Positions 8,257 through 18,240 of a stretch of DNA of 64,000 bases are shown in pieces. Within the stretch, counting starts at the first letter, position 1. The number at the start of each line of letters is the position of its first letter. The notes under the pieces are model-generated. The model was not told the origin of the DNA and ran no database searches. It was given only the letters and a program-made list of their open reading frames with translations. Source of the DNA: Bacteroidota bacterium (lineage in GTDB: Bacteria > Bacteroidota > Ignavibacteria > UBA10030 > UBA8401); contig JAJYOK010000001.1 in NCBI GenBank assembly GCA_021796215.1, positions 186,001 through 250,000 of the forward strand, in the 5' to 3' direction. Made by a program: the position numbers and the translations under genes.

Positions 8257-11224
8257 AAGCTTTCAAACCAGATATTTCACGCCCTTGTGCAAGTTTTTTT
8301 AAGAGCGGAGTGAGGTCTTCCATCAATGCCAGTTCTTTTTTAGTTCGGTCTTTCCAGCCAAGTTGCAGTGGCGCCAGCAAATCGCTCAATCGTTCACCAT
8401 CAAATATCATCCGGCTCGTAATGCCATCGACAAAGCTTTTTAATGCTACCATTGTTAAGCCATGTTTTTGGGCTGTGGCATCCAGTTCTTTTGCAAACTT
8501 TTCTTCTTTAAACGTTTCATAACCTTCCTTTATTTCTTCTTCGGAGAGACCTATACCAATTTTCAAACTATTAATATATGCTATGATATCATCCCGCTCT
8601 TCCATCAGGTTGGCACTGGAGCCAAGCAGGTTAATAAGCTGCTCCTTCGTCATTTTTTGTTTAGCCGGTTTACCTTGTGTGTATTTGGCTATGAGTGCAA
8701 TAATATAGTCGTAATCCACCAGCGAAGAGGCAAACAGTACAAATTCAAAATCTAATTGCTGGATATCGGGGTTTCCAGTATCACCTTCTTTGGCCTGCTT
8801 ATCTTTTAGGCGCTTGGCAGTTTCCAAATAGGCACCTTTAAATGAGCGGAGTTGTTCTTCGGGTAACAGCTTTTCTATCGTATCCTTATTCTCTGTACTT
8901 AAATCGGTGTATTGGTCAAGTTGCGTTTTCAGCCGCTGCACTTCTTTGAACCGCTCGATAAAAACAGCTCGTGAAGCATCTCCTTTCAGGTTGCTAACAT
9001 CTTCAGGTTTACACTCCAGCCCGCTTGACTGCATGAATTTGTCTAAGGCGGTCACTGCTTTTTCGTATTTACCTATTACAATCGGTGCAGGTTCAACTAA
9101 CCATATCTCTTTGGCTTTGTTCGCATTTTCTCCTGAGAATAACGTAATGGCTTCATCAACAAAAGATCGCTGCTGTCGAAAATCCAATATGTTGCCATAC
9201 GGTTTGGTGTCATTAAGAATTCGGTTAGTACGGGAGAATGCTTGTATCAGACCATGATACTTCAAGTTCTTATCGACGTACAGTGTATTGAGATATTTGG
9301 AATCGAAACCCGTGAGCAACATATCTACCACAATTGCCACGTCGATTTTATTTTTATGCGGATAATCTGTATTGCTGTATTTATGATCTTTTATGCGCTG
9401 CTGGACATCCTGATAGTATAGATCAAACTCACCAATAGTATGATTGGTACCATACTGTTCGTTGTAATCGCTGATAATGGTTTTTAATGCGAGTTTTTTT
9501 TCTTCGGGTTTCTCTTCATTATCTTTTTTCTCCTGCAACAAATCTTCCTGTAACTGCTTTACATCTTTGTTGTCTTCGGCAGGAGGAGAAAATACACAGG
9601 CAATATTCAGTGGTGAGAAATTATCATCTTTAGCTTTTCGCTGTAATTGTATTTCTTTAAACAGTTTATAGTATTCAATAGCATCATTAATAGAAGCGGT
9701 TGCCAATAGTGCATTAAAACGGCCGTAATGTGTTGCAGCATCATGCTTTTCCAAGATAGCTTCGACGACAGCCTGTTGTGTAATTGTTTCACCCGCTTTA
9801 GGTTTGTATGATCCTTCACCTTTATAATAATCTACATGGAAGCGCAATACGTTGCGGTCTTCAATGGCATGCGTAATGGTGTAAGCATGCAGTTGTTTTT
9901 GAAAAATATCAATGGTTGTTTTGTACGTCCCCACTGTACCGTCAACTTGCTTATAGCTTGCATTGGTTTCAAATATCGGTGTGCCTGTAAACCCGAAGAA
10001 CTGCGCGTTGGGGAAAAATTCTTTAATGGCTTTATGGTTCTCTCCAAACTGCGAACGGTGGCATTCATCAAAAATAAATACCATCCGTTTTTTGCTGAGG
10101 GGTTTTAATCGCTCCTTGAAGTTTTTTTTAGGGTCGGGGTCGAGCGCCACGCCCAGCTTTTGAATAGTGGTAACGATCACTTTATCAGCATAATCTTCCG
10201 ACAACATACGCCTGACAAGAGTTTCCGTGTTTGTATTTTCTTCAACACAGCCTTCCTGGAATTTATTAAACTCTTCACGGGTCTGCTTGTCGAGATCTTT
10301 GCGGTCCACCACAAACAGACATTTTTCAACATCGGGGTTGTCCTTTAATAATGTCGATGCCTTAAATGATGTAAGGGTTTTACCGCTGCCTGTTGTGTGC
10401 CAGATATACCCATTGCCCCTGTTTTGGTGAATGCAGTCAATAATGGCTTTCACTGCATAAATCTGGTAAGGACGCATTACCATCAGCTTTTGCTCGCTTT
10501 CCACGAGCACCATGTAGCGGCTAATCATTTCTCCCAGCGTACACTTGGCAAGAAACTTTTCTGCGAAGTCATCAATGTGAGTTATCTTTTTATTGTCTTC
10601 ACTTGCCCATTGATAGACGGGTAAAAACTGTTCCTCTGCATTAAAGCTAAAGTGCTGATTACGATTGTTGGCAAAGTAGTACGTATTGGCACGGTTGCTC
10701 ACGATAAAAAACTGAATAAAGCAGAGCAATGAATTGGTATAGCCATTGCCGGGATCATTTTTGTAATCGACAATCTGCTGCATTGCCCTGCGAGGGCTAA
10801 CTTCCAATGTTTTGAGTTCAATTTGTACTACAGGAACGCCGTTAATAAGCAGGATAACATCATAGCGGTGACTACTGTTTTCAGTATTCATCCGCAACTG
10901 GTTTATAACTTCAAAATCGTTTTTACACCAGTCTTTAATATTTACAAGTGTGTATTGTAATGGCGTTCCGTCTTCACGCTGAAAAGTATTTCGTTGGCGT
11001 AATATTTTTGAGGCATTAAATACATCAGGATTAATAATCTCATCGCGCAGGCGGGAAAACTCAGCATCGGTTAGACTAACCCTATTAAGGGTTTCAAATT
11101 TTTTTCGAAAGTTTTCCTCAAGTGATTTACGATCACGAATATCGGACCGATATGTATATTTCAGATCGGTTAGTTTTCCGATGAAGCCATATTCAATTTG
11201 AGGTTCGTTAACCGTTGAAGTCAT
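8249..11224 (-). CDS. hsdR: type I restriction endonuclease subunit HsdR
   Basis: A 991-residue motor and nuclease subunit. An N-terminal PD-(D/E)xK type nuclease is visible as YDVILLINGVPVVQIELK around residues 120-140. The SF2 translocase follows: Walker A HTTGSGKT near 280, the DEAD-box variant DECH in FIFDECHRSQFG near 385, motif III FTGTP near 410, and motif VI region QAFSRTNR near 685. The C-terminal helical part (FVLFASSLVDYDYIIALIAKY, KEQLINLLGSS) is the usual HsdM/S-binding region. The length is normal. It is the first gene of the minus-strand RM operon and no disruption is seen, so the restriction system looks intact. Confidence 0.97.
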   Translation of the reverse strand: MTSTVNEPQIEYGFIGKLTDLKYTYRSDIRDRKSLEENFRKKFETLNRVSLTDAEFSRLRDEIINPDVFNASKILRQRNTFQREDGTPLQYTLVNIKDWCKNDFEVINQLRMNTENSSHRYDVILLINGVPVVQIELKTLEVSPRRAMQQIVDYKNDPGNGYTNSLLCFIQFFIVSNRANTYYFANNRNQHFSFNAEEQFLPVYQWASEDNKKITHIDDFAEKFLAKCTLGEMISRYMVLVESEQKLMVMRPYQIYAVKAIIDCIHQNRGNGYIWHTTGSGKTLTSFKASTLLKDNPDVEKCLFVVDRKDLDKQTREEFNKFQEGCVEENTNTETLVRRMLSEDYADKVIVTTIQKLGVALDPDPKKNFKERLKPLSKKRMVFIFDECHRSQFGENHKAIKEFFPNAQFFGFTGTPIFETNASYKQVDGTVGTYKTTIDIFQKQLHAYTITHAIEDRNVLRFHVDYYKGEGSYKPKAGETITQQAVVEAILEKHDAATHYGRFNALLATASINDAIEYYKLFKEIQLQRKAKDDNFSPLNIACVFSPPAEDNKDVKQLQEDLLQEKKDNEEKPEEKKLALKTIISDYNEQYGTNHTIGEFDLYYQDVQQRIKDHKYSNTDYPHKNKIDVAIVVDMLLTGFDSKYLNTLYVDKNLKYHGLIQAFSRTNRILNDTKPYGNILDFRQQRSFVDEAITLFSGENANKAKEIWLVEPAPIVIGKYEKAVTALDKFMQSSGLECKPEDVSNLKGDASRAVFIERFKEVQRLKTQLDQYTDLSTENKDTIEKLLPEEQLRSFKGAYLETAKRLKDKQAKEGDTGNPDIQQLDFEFVLFASSLVDYDYIIALIAKYTQGKPAKQKMTKEQLINLLGSSANLMEERDDIIAYINSLKIGIGLSEEEIKEGYETFKEEKFAKELDATAQKHGLTMVALKSFVDGITSRMIFDGERLSDLLAPLQLGWKDRTKKELALMEDLTPLLKKLAQGREISGLKAYE

Positions 11225-11645
11225 TTTCGGAATAGAGTTTTTTACGTAATTGTTGAACTTTAGTAACCGTAATTTAGTGAAATTATCGCTAACGTTTGTA
11301 AAACCGCGTTATGTCGTTTTTTTACTCCCGTTTTTGGATGGGATAGATGCTATAACTTGTGGCACCAAAGGCGCCCTGTCGTTTATTTCGTTTTTTAATT
11401 GCTAGCCTTGTTCAAAAGAAGTTTTTAGTTGGCAGGTGCGTCCAATATCCCTTTTTTTCTCTCAATTGTCAAACCGTTGTATTGTTTTCTGTGGATTTGC
11501 CTAACGAAAGGAATAGTTCGGGAAATTGCGGCAAGTGGAAAGTTCAGTTCCACATTAATAAATAAATTTCAGATTATGATGAAAGAGAAAAGTTGAAGCC
11601 AATCTTGCTAATCATTATATTTTTTAGAACAACAATTGGCTTTGC
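11225..11645. other. intergenic between divergent hsdR and TonB receptor genes
   Basis: This 421-base region must hold the promoters for the RM operon (minus) and the receptor gene (plus), but no confident promoter pair was picked out. A GTG-started ORF (11359-11565) lacks any family signature. A short TTG-started stretch (11593-11649) encodes a hydrophobic 18-mer whose stop overlaps the receptor start; its meaning is unclear. Confidence 0.4.
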
Positions 11646-14174
11646 ATGAAATTCATTGTTACAGCACTATTTGTTTTTTTCGGAAGTGAATCCGCCTTTG
11701 CGCAAATTTCCACCGGCACAATACGCGGCACAATTCGGGATATTCGAATTCCTGCTGAAAGCCCCCTTAGGGTAGAAAAAGAACTTCGCATTTTGCTGAC
11801 TGAAACGACAAGCCGCACGCTTATTCAGGAAACTTCTCCCGCGGGCAACGGTTCGTTCGTTTTCCGGAATGTTCCTTTCTCAACGTTCGATATTACTGTG
11901 ATGTTGGATTCCGTTTTGCTTGGGGGCAAGCGTGTCGTTGTCTCTTCACCTGTTCCTCAGGATGTTGTGATTGATTCGCTTCGTGAATATGAGCTTCATG
12001 GAATCGTGATTGAAGGAAATGCGAACGCCAAAACTTCTTCTCATCTTGCCACGCATATGTTATTGACCGCCGCTTCAATTCAAAATCTTGAATCCGACGG
12101 AAATGGAAAAAAAATTGAGCGCATTCTTCTTTCTACGCCCGGCGTTGTGCCGGATGAAGACGGACGAATGCACGTGCGCGGCGAAGATGCGCAGTTGCAG
12201 TACGTAGTTGACGGTATTCCGATCACGGGAAATCTTACCCGCGTTTATTCAAGCCTGTTCAATGCATCGCTCATCAAAGCAATTGATATTCAAACCGGCG
12301 CGCTCAATGCGGAATACGGAGTTGCTGCCGCCGGTGTTCTCGCCGTAACAACGAAATCCGGATTCGACGAACCGCTTTTCGGCAGCGCTTTGCTGACCTA
12401 TGGTTCATTCGGCGCGGTCGAGCGTTCGCTTCAGCTTGGCGGAAATTTGAACGGACACGCCGCGCTCTATCTTGCCGGTTCAAGCAGCGCATCAAATCGT
12501 TATCTCGATCCTGTCTCAGGCTTTTCTCCGATTCACGATCAGGGCGAAGCCAATTCTTTCTTTGGAAAACTGAATTTCCTGGCAAGCGATAAGCTCGATA
12601 TTACAATGCTCGGAAGTTATGACAACACGCGGTACGAAATTCCGAACGGCGTAGTAAAAGTACCGGCGCAGGATCAGGTTCAGAATTTGAAAGATTATCT
12701 GTTCGGCATTCGCGCAACATTGATGTTAAGTTCATCTTCGTTAATGAGCGTTGTCGGATACTCGCGTTATGCGCACAGCCTTGTCACAAGCGGCGGCTTG
12801 AAACAGATTCTCACATCGGATGACGCTCTCAAAGCGGTTCACGAAAACGAAAAATTTTTTATCGGTGCGGATCGAACGAACACAACAAACGGCGCTCAGG
12901 TTGAATATGCGTCGCAGAGCAATTTCTTCTCGCTTCATCATGCAATCAAAATTGGTGTTGACGGCGAAGTCTATCCGCTCAAAGAATTTTTCACATTTGC
13001 AGTGACCAATCCTGCGCTTTCCGATCCGAACGTTTCCGGCGGCGACGTTCGGTATGCGCCGTATGATCTTACGAGAGGCGGCACGCCGTTTCTTGTTGAC
13101 CGAGCGAAAACCGGAACACGCTTTTCCGCTTACGCGCAGGATCAAATTGCCATGAACAAGTGGGTGTTGAACGCCGGATTTCGGTTCGATGAGTTCAATT
13201 TGCTTGAGCGGGAATCCGCGTTTTCGCCGCGCGTGAACATTGCCTATTTGTGGAACGACGATCTTACATTGCGTGCTTCGTATAATAGAATTGTGATGCA
13301 AGCGCCGCTCGAAAATATTCTTGTCTCGAGTTCAGACGAAGCGCGAATGTTGACCGGTGCAGAACAGGGAAATGTTCCGACGAATGTTCGCAGCGAACGT
13401 GAACATGTGTTTGAACTCGGCGGCATGTACAAAGTAAACGACTATCTCGATCTTGATTTGAATGGCTACAGCAAGTTAATCGACAATTTTATTGTCAAAG
13501 TCGAACTTGGAAATTCCGGCATCATTTTTCCTGTCAATTTGAAAAAAGGATTTGTCGGCGGCGGAGAATTGACTGCGCGTTTACACGATTGGAACAATCT
13601 TTCGGGAGAAATGACGGTGACAACGGCAACATCGCTCGGCATCAAGCCTTCTGACGGTTCATCTCCAATTGGCGCGGGACTGATTCTCGGCGAAGAAGGG
13701 CACAATTATTCTCAACCGTTTGGCGGTGAAGATATGTTTCCGACAGAACACAATCAGCTTCTTACTGCCGTGCTTCATTTGTCGTACGAGGTAACGGAGG
13801 AATTTTCTGCAAATCTCGGTGCGCGTTTCGATTCCGGCTTACCGTTCGATCTTGTGGACAGCACGGGAAAAGGACTTGATGAAGCCGCGTCGCGGGCAGA
13901 ATTGAAGCGCCGGGGTTATTCCGACGATGTGATCAATTTGCTTTCGTTGAAGCCCGAATCGCCGGGATCGCCGGATAAATCTGTCGCTCCGCACGCAGTA
14001 TTCGATGTCGGAGTGATGTATCAGTTCTCTGTTTCTTCACTAACATTGCGCTCCTCGGTTTCTATTTTGAATGCGCTCGATACAAAATATCTGTATAAGT
14101 TTGAATCAAGTTTCGGCGGAACACACTTCGGTCTCCCGCGCACAGTAATGTTTACAGTCGAAGCGTTGTACTGA
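11646..14174 (+). CDS. TonB-dependent outer-membrane receptor
   Basis: An 842-residue outer-membrane receptor. Residues 1-19 form a signal peptide ending SAFAQ. Residues 20-120 look like a carboxypeptidase-regulatory-like beta sandwich (TGTIRGTIRD ... NGSFVFRNVPFSTFDITV), common at the N-terminus of Bacteroidota receptors. The plug domain spans about 145-235 (IERILLSTPGVV, MHVRGEDAQLQYVVDGIPITG, IDIQTGALNAEYGVAAAGVLAVTTKSG). The rest is a 22-strand type barrel with alternating hydrophobic strands, ending in VMFTVEALY with a terminal aromatic residue. The substrate is unknown; no SusD partner is next to it, which argues against a glycan-uptake pair. It may share a transcript with 14225, 50 bases downstream. 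Confidence 0.9.
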   Translation: MKFIVTALFVFFGSESAFAQISTGTIRGTIRDIRIPAESPLRVEKELRILLTETTSRTLIQETSPAGNGSFVFRNVPFSTFDITVMLDSVLLGGKRVVVSSPVPQDVVIDSLREYELHGIVIEGNANAKTSSHLATHMLLTAASIQNLESDGNGKKIERILLSTPGVVPDEDGRMHVRGEDAQLQYVVDGIPITGNLTRVYSSLFNASLIKAIDIQTGALNAEYGVAAAGVLAVTTKSGFDEPLFGSALLTYGSFGAVERSLQLGGNLNGHAALYLAGSSSASNRYLDPVSGFSPIHDQGEANSFFGKLNFLASDKLDITMLGSYDNTRYEIPNGVVKVPAQDQVQNLKDYLFGIRATLMLSSSSLMSVVGYSRYAHSLVTSGGLKQILTSDDALKAVHENEKFFIGADRTNTTNGAQVEYASQSNFFSLHHAIKIGVDGEVYPLKEFFTFAVTNPALSDPNVSGGDVRYAPYDLTRGGTPFLVDRAKTGTRFSAYAQDQIAMNKWVLNAGFRFDEFNLLERESAFSPRVNIAYLWNDDLTLRASYNRIVMQAPLENILVSSSDEARMLTGAEQGNVPTNVRSEREHVFELGGMYKVNDYLDLDLNGYSKLIDNFIVKVELGNSGIIFPVNLKKGFVGGGELTARLHDWNNLSGEMTVTTATSLGIKPSDGSSPIGAGLILGEEGHNYSQPFGGEDMFPTEHNQLLTAVLHLSYEVTEEFSANLGARFDSGLPFDLVDSTGKGLDEAASRAELKRRGYSDDVINLLSLKPESPGSPDKSVAPHAVFDVGVMYQFSVSSLTLRSSVSILNALDTKYLYKFESSFGGTHFGLPRTVMFTVEALY

Positions 14175-14224
14175 TCTCTTTTTTCACTTGTATCTTCACA
14201 AATGGTTTTGTAGCTTTTGACACT

Positions 14225-16651
14225 ATGAAGATTAAATCACCTCGCATATTTTTCCCCTTCCGAATTTTTGTTGCCGTGTTGTTGATGTCCGCGGGAGTGT
14301 TTGCACAAATTCAGGACGAACTATCTGCGGTATCCCATCCAATGAATACGCCGTACGGTATTGTATTTACAAATTCGATGGCGAACGCGGTCTATCTTAC
14401 GCACAATGGAATTACGGAAGAATTGTTTTCCGGTCCCGGCTGCGGAATGTATCTGACGCTGTCTTCCGACAAAACGAAGATCGGCTTCAAAAGCATTTCC
14501 GCCGATACACGGCAGGCGCCGGCAGTGTTCGATTTGAATACAAAAGAAACTGCACTGCTTCACGATTATGTGAATCAAGCAGGGCAAGTAAGTTTTTCTG
14601 CGAACAGTGAGATTGCATATTCAATCGGGAATGATGTTATCGTTCAAAATGGAACGACCACACGCCGCATCAATCTCGGTGCTTACTCAAACATTGCTGC
14701 GCTTTCTTCTGATGGAAAATTCATTGCATTCAGCGATGACAAAAACAAAATATTTATTCTCAATGTAAACTCGCAGCAACGGCGGTGCATTACAACTTCA
14801 TCAAAAGGATATTATTTGCCCGTGTGGTCGCCGGCGGCAGACCGGTTATGTTATTCAAGCCTGGATGATTCGTTGTTCGTGTATGATGCGAGTAACGAGC
14901 AGTCGTATTCTCTCGGCGAAGGGAGCGAACCGGCATGGTCGAACGATGGCGAAGCGTTAGTGTTTGTTCGAAAGGAAGTTGAAAAATATACTCTGCTCAA
15001 TTCAGATTTGTACAGCGCTTCATACGATGGGAAAGAAATTATTCGGCTCACCGACACGCCAAACATTTTTGAAACTGAGCCGAGCATTTCAAACCTGCCT
15101 GCCGGACAAACAGGCAGCGAAATTATTTTCCGTTCGTATAACAAGAGCGCAATTTTCAAAGCAACGCTGTCCCGCTCACCAGCAATTCTTCAAAATGTAA
15201 GCACAGTTGCAACGATTGATAATGCAGCGGTTCCGAAGTTGCAGAAAGAATCCTCAAATTCTTCAGTCGAAAAAATTTCAGCGCCAGCAGTCTATTTTGA
15301 AATGCCGTACACAAATCAAGTGTACGACACGCCGGATTGGTACAACGGCAGCGCTGCTTGCGGACCGACTTCTGCTATTATGGTGCTGGCATATTACAAT
15401 TTACTCCCTGCGTGGAATGTGTGGTGTAAGTATTATCCGGCATACGCTCACTGGAGCGCGTACGGCAATTACGTGTGCGAGCAGTATCATTTCCGTCTAG
15501 TTGATTATGTTTATTCGGCAACGGATCCGAATGGAAAATCTTCGTGGGGCGGATATGGATTTATGTGGACCGGAAACTACTCTCCCTATTCACGCATAGT
15601 TCAATATTATACCAATCATGGATTGACAGCGAGCCGTCTGGATGCGCCGTCACTCGACATAGTGATAAGCGAAGTGAGCAATGGACATCCGTACACTTTG
15701 TGCAACGGCTTGACGACGGCGGGTCATATCATCGTCATCAACGGTGTGGACAGCGTACGGGGAACATTGATTGTCAACGATCCGTATGGAAATAAAAATT
15801 CGGGAATTTATCCGAGCAGAAATGGCAAAGGTGTGTCTTACGATTGGCCCGGCTACAACAATGGGCATCAGAATCTCAACACATCGTGGTGGGGCGTAGC
15901 AGTGAGATATTCGCCGCCGTCAGTCTGCGATACAATTGTGGACGATCTTCAATTTGGCAAAGGATTTACTCTTCACAATTCTGCACCGGCTTCAATGTCG
16001 TTGTGGAAGGATAAGAAAGCCGGCTACGAAGGACACATGTGGTGGGTATTTACGCGTCACAGTGACACATGTTATGCGCAATGGCAGCCAACGTTGAAGG
16101 AAGAAGGAATGTATGAAGTCTCAGCGTACATTCCGTACAGCGTTGCCAAAGCCGCCCGATATAAAATTGTAAATGCAAACGATACGGCAACGGTCATTAT
16201 AGATCAAAGTCAGTACGATTCTTCGTGGGTATCACTCGGAACTTTTCCATTCGTAAAAGGAGACAGCGGCTATGTTCAGCTTGGAGACGGAAGTGATTCG
16301 GTCGGACAAGCGATCATTTTCGATGCAATTCGCTGGACGTATCAAACGCCGCTTGCAGTGCAAGGAAATCCTGGTCAACAGATCCCTTTGCATTTTTCGT
16401 TAAGTCAGAATTATCCGAATCCGTTCAATCCGACAACAAAAGTTCAGTATTCAGTAGCCAATAGCGAGAATGTGACACTGAAAGTGTACGATATTCTTGG
16501 GCGCGAAGTAACGACGTTAGTGAACGAACAAAAATCTCCGGGGACATACGAAGTGCAATTTGACGGAAGCAAACTATCGAGCGGAATTTATTTTTATACG
16601 CTTCGCAGCGGGAGCTTTGTGGAGACGAAAAAGCTGACGCTGCTCAAATAA
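14225..16651 (+). CDS. T9SS-secreted C39-like peptidase with TolB-type propeller and golvesin-like domain
   Basis: An 808-residue exported protein. Residues 1-27 are a signal peptide (LLMSAGVFAQ). Residues 40-320 contain TolB/WD-type propeller blades (SSDGKFIAFSDDKNKIF, SPAADRLCYSSLDDSL, NDGEALVFVRKE). Residues 355-560 form a peptidase C39-like domain: the catalytic Cys in SAACGPTSAIMVLAYYN, the His in AGHIIVINGVDS and the third residue in VNDPYGNK. Residues 565-715 resemble the golvesin C-terminal-type beta sandwich (CDTIVDDLQFGKGFT ... DAIRWTYQ). The final 85 residues are a T9SS type A sorting domain (NYPNPFNPTTKVQYS, YDILGREVTTLVNE). It is likely a surface or released cysteine peptidase. 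A palindromic insertion lies in one propeller loop. Confidence 0.85.
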   Translation: MKIKSPRIFFPFRIFVAVLLMSAGVFAQIQDELSAVSHPMNTPYGIVFTNSMANAVYLTHNGITEELFSGPGCGMYLTLSSDKTKIGFKSISADTRQAPAVFDLNTKETALLHDYVNQAGQVSFSANSEIAYSIGNDVIVQNGTTTRRINLGAYSNIAALSSDGKFIAFSDDKNKIFILNVNSQQRRCITTSSKGYYLPVWSPAADRLCYSSLDDSLFVYDASNEQSYSLGEGSEPAWSNDGEALVFVRKEVEKYTLLNSDLYSASYDGKEIIRLTDTPNIFETEPSISNLPAGQTGSEIIFRSYNKSAIFKATLSRSPAILQNVSTVATIDNAAVPKLQKESSNSSVEKISAPAVYFEMPYTNQVYDTPDWYNGSAACGPTSAIMVLAYYNLLPAWNVWCKYYPAYAHWSAYGNYVCEQYHFRLVDYVYSATDPNGKSSWGGYGFMWTGNYSPYSRIVQYYTNHGLTASRLDAPSLDIVISEVSNGHPYTLCNGLTTAGHIIVINGVDSVRGTLIVNDPYGNKNSGIYPSRNGKGVSYDWPGYNNGHQNLNTSWWGVAVRYSPPSVCDTIVDDLQFGKGFTLHNSAPASMSLWKDKKAGYEGHMWWVFTRHSDTCYAQWQPTLKEEGMYEVSAYIPYSVAKAARYKIVNANDTATVIIDQSQYDSSWVSLGTFPFVKGDSGYVQLGDGSDSVGQAIIFDAIRWTYQTPLAVQGNPGQQIPLHFSLSQNYPNPFNPTTKVQYSVANSENVTLKVYDILGREVTTLVNEQKSPGTYEVQFDGSKLSSGIYFYTLRSGSFVETKKLTLLK
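15095..15117. repeat. palindrome inserted in frame inside the propeller region
   Basis: CTGCCTG (15095-15101) and CAGGCAG (15111-15117) form a perfect 7-bp inverted repeat inside the coding sequence. The encoded SISNLPAGQTGSEIIF compares with the ordinary propeller loop SISPDGSEIIF, so the palindrome adds a few residues in a surface loop without breaking the frame. Confidence 0.6.
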
Positions 16652-16702
16652 CGATAACTCCTGTGCTCAATTCTTTGATTTCATAGATAAAGGAGAAAAC
16701 AA

Positions 16703-18184
16703 ATGTCACGATTCAACCGTGTACTATCGGTTATATCCTGTGCGTTTTTATTTTTTGCTGTCCTGCCTTCATGTTATGCACAGATAAAATCTTACGATGC
16801 CGCTCTCCAGTTGGAGAACGCAGGAAAATTCAAAGAAGCAACGACGCTTCTTGAAAATGTTCTTTCTGAAAATTCGAACTCGCTGTCTCAAGACGAAAAA
16901 AACAAAATTCTCTTCCAGATTGAAAGAATGAGACGCATTCGAATTGATTATTCTCTGACAACTGATGACCTGTATGCCCAGCTTGAACGAGGCATTCAAA
17001 ACATTTCAAGAGACGAATTCAATGAATGGCTGAAGGATGGAAAATTCGACGCGAGAACGATTGACGATACGCTGCGATTTGTTAGCCCGAGCAGGAGCAA
17101 TTTATTTTTCCGTTATGCAGATATTGCGGCACGGAGAATTCCGCCGCTTAACCAATATGCCTATCACGAAGCAATATTCAATGATTGCAGCGCGATAAAA
17201 AAAACTTCAGATAGTTTGGGAACACCATATGTCTTGCCGAAAAATTTCAAAATGAAAATGGACGTTACTGCTGATTCCGGCGCTGCAAGCCCCGGCGAAA
17301 TTGTGAAAGCGTGGCTTCCGATTCCGCGAGCGTTCCCGTTTCAAAAAGATTTTCATCTTGTTTCGTCTTCGAGTAACCCGATAAACATTTCTGACGCGGA
17401 TAGTCCGATCCGCTCCATCTTTATGGAGCAGCCGGCAGATTCAAACGGCGGTTCAACGTTTACAATCGAATATTCGTACAGAACTTTCGGCGTCCATTTT
17501 GCTCTTAATGAAAATACAATACAGCCGTACGACAAAAACGACAGCGTCTATAACAAATTCACCAGCGAAGCTCCGAACATTATTTTTACAGACAAAATTA
17601 AGAAATTATCTCAAGAAATTGTCGGCAGCGAGAGCAACCCGCTTTTGAAGGCTAAGAAAATTTATGATTGGATTTCGCAGAACATCAAATATAGTTTTGC
17701 GAGAGAATACTCGACGATCAACAACATCAGCGATTACTGCCTGACGAAGGAATATGGCGACTGCGGGCAAGAGGCGATGTTGTTCATCACGCTTTGCCGG
17801 TACAACGGTATTCCGGCGCGATGGCAGTCAGGTTGGTTTACATTTCCGAATGCAAAAGATATTCATGATTGGACGGAAATTTATCTTCGACCGTACGGAT
17901 GGATTCCGGTTGATCCGTACATGGGAATTGCCGCAACGAGATATATGATGGATTTAACTGAAGAGCAGCGGAAGATAATTCGCGATTTTTATTTCGGCGG
18001 ACTTGATCAGTACCGCATGTCCGCGAACTCCGGCAACAACCAGATTCTCAGTCCGGCGAAAAAATATTTTCGATCAGACAATGTGGATTTTCAACGAGGC
18101 GAGCTTGAGACTAACGAGAATAATATTTATTTCGATAAGTCAGGATACAGCTTCGATATTCAGGAAATCACAATTAACAATTAA
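16703..18184 (+). CDS. exported transglutaminase-like domain protein
   Basis: A 493-residue protein with an N-terminal signal peptide (about 1-27, LPSCYAQ). Residues 28-150 are helical and TPR-like (AALQLENAGKFKEATTLLENVL). The transglutaminase-like core lies around 310-420 and has the full cysteine-protease triad: Cys in EYGDCGQEAMLFITLCR, His in DIHDWTEIYL and Asp in WIPVDPYMG. The family includes peptidases and amide-bond remodelling enzymes; the substrate is unknown. A ribosome binding site, AAGGAG, precedes the ATG. It follows the C39-like peptidase by 51 bases and may be cotranscribed. No sorting domain is present, so it probably stays periplasmic. Confidence 0.85.
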   Translation: MSRFNRVLSVISCAFLFFAVLPSCYAQIKSYDAALQLENAGKFKEATTLLENVLSENSNSLSQDEKNKILFQIERMRRIRIDYSLTTDDLYAQLERGIQNISRDEFNEWLKDGKFDARTIDDTLRFVSPSRSNLFFRYADIAARRIPPLNQYAYHEAIFNDCSAIKKTSDSLGTPYVLPKNFKMKMDVTADSGAASPGEIVKAWLPIPRAFPFQKDFHLVSSSSNPINISDADSPIRSIFMEQPADSNGGSTFTIEYSYRTFGVHFALNENTIQPYDKNDSVYNKFTSEAPNIIFTDKIKKLSQEIVGSESNPLLKAKKIYDWISQNIKYSFAREYSTINNISDYCLTKEYGDCGQEAMLFITLCRYNGIPARWQSGWFTFPNAKDIHDWTEIYLRPYGWIPVDPYMGIAATRYMMDLTEEQRKIIRDFYFGGLDQYRMSANSGNNQILSPAKKYFRSDNVDFQRGELETNENNIYFDKSGYSFDIQEITINN

Positions 18185-18186
18185 CG

Positions 18187-18236
18187 ATTACGAATTAGCC
18201 AGCACCACCAATCATTGTTCATTGATAATTCGTAAT
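18187..18236. terminator. inverted repeat between convergent genes
   Basis: ATTACGAATTA (18187-18197) and TAATTCGTAAT (18226-18236) are perfect 11-bp inverted repeats with a 28-base loop, located between the converging transglutaminase and polyprenyl synthetase genes. Position suggests a shared transcription stop, but the stem is AT-rich and lacks a clear T tract. Confidence 0.35.
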
Positions 18237-18240
18237 TGAT

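Noticed and set aside
11593-11649. 18-residue hydrophobic reading frame ending on the TonB receptor start
   Set aside because: It looks like a signal peptide but has no mature part; the receptor has its own good signal peptide, so this is most likely chance.
12741-13301. 186-aa ORF antisense to the TonB receptor gene
   Set aside because: Composition is rich in Arg, Cys and Ile as in reverse-frame shadows; no ribosome site or family motif.
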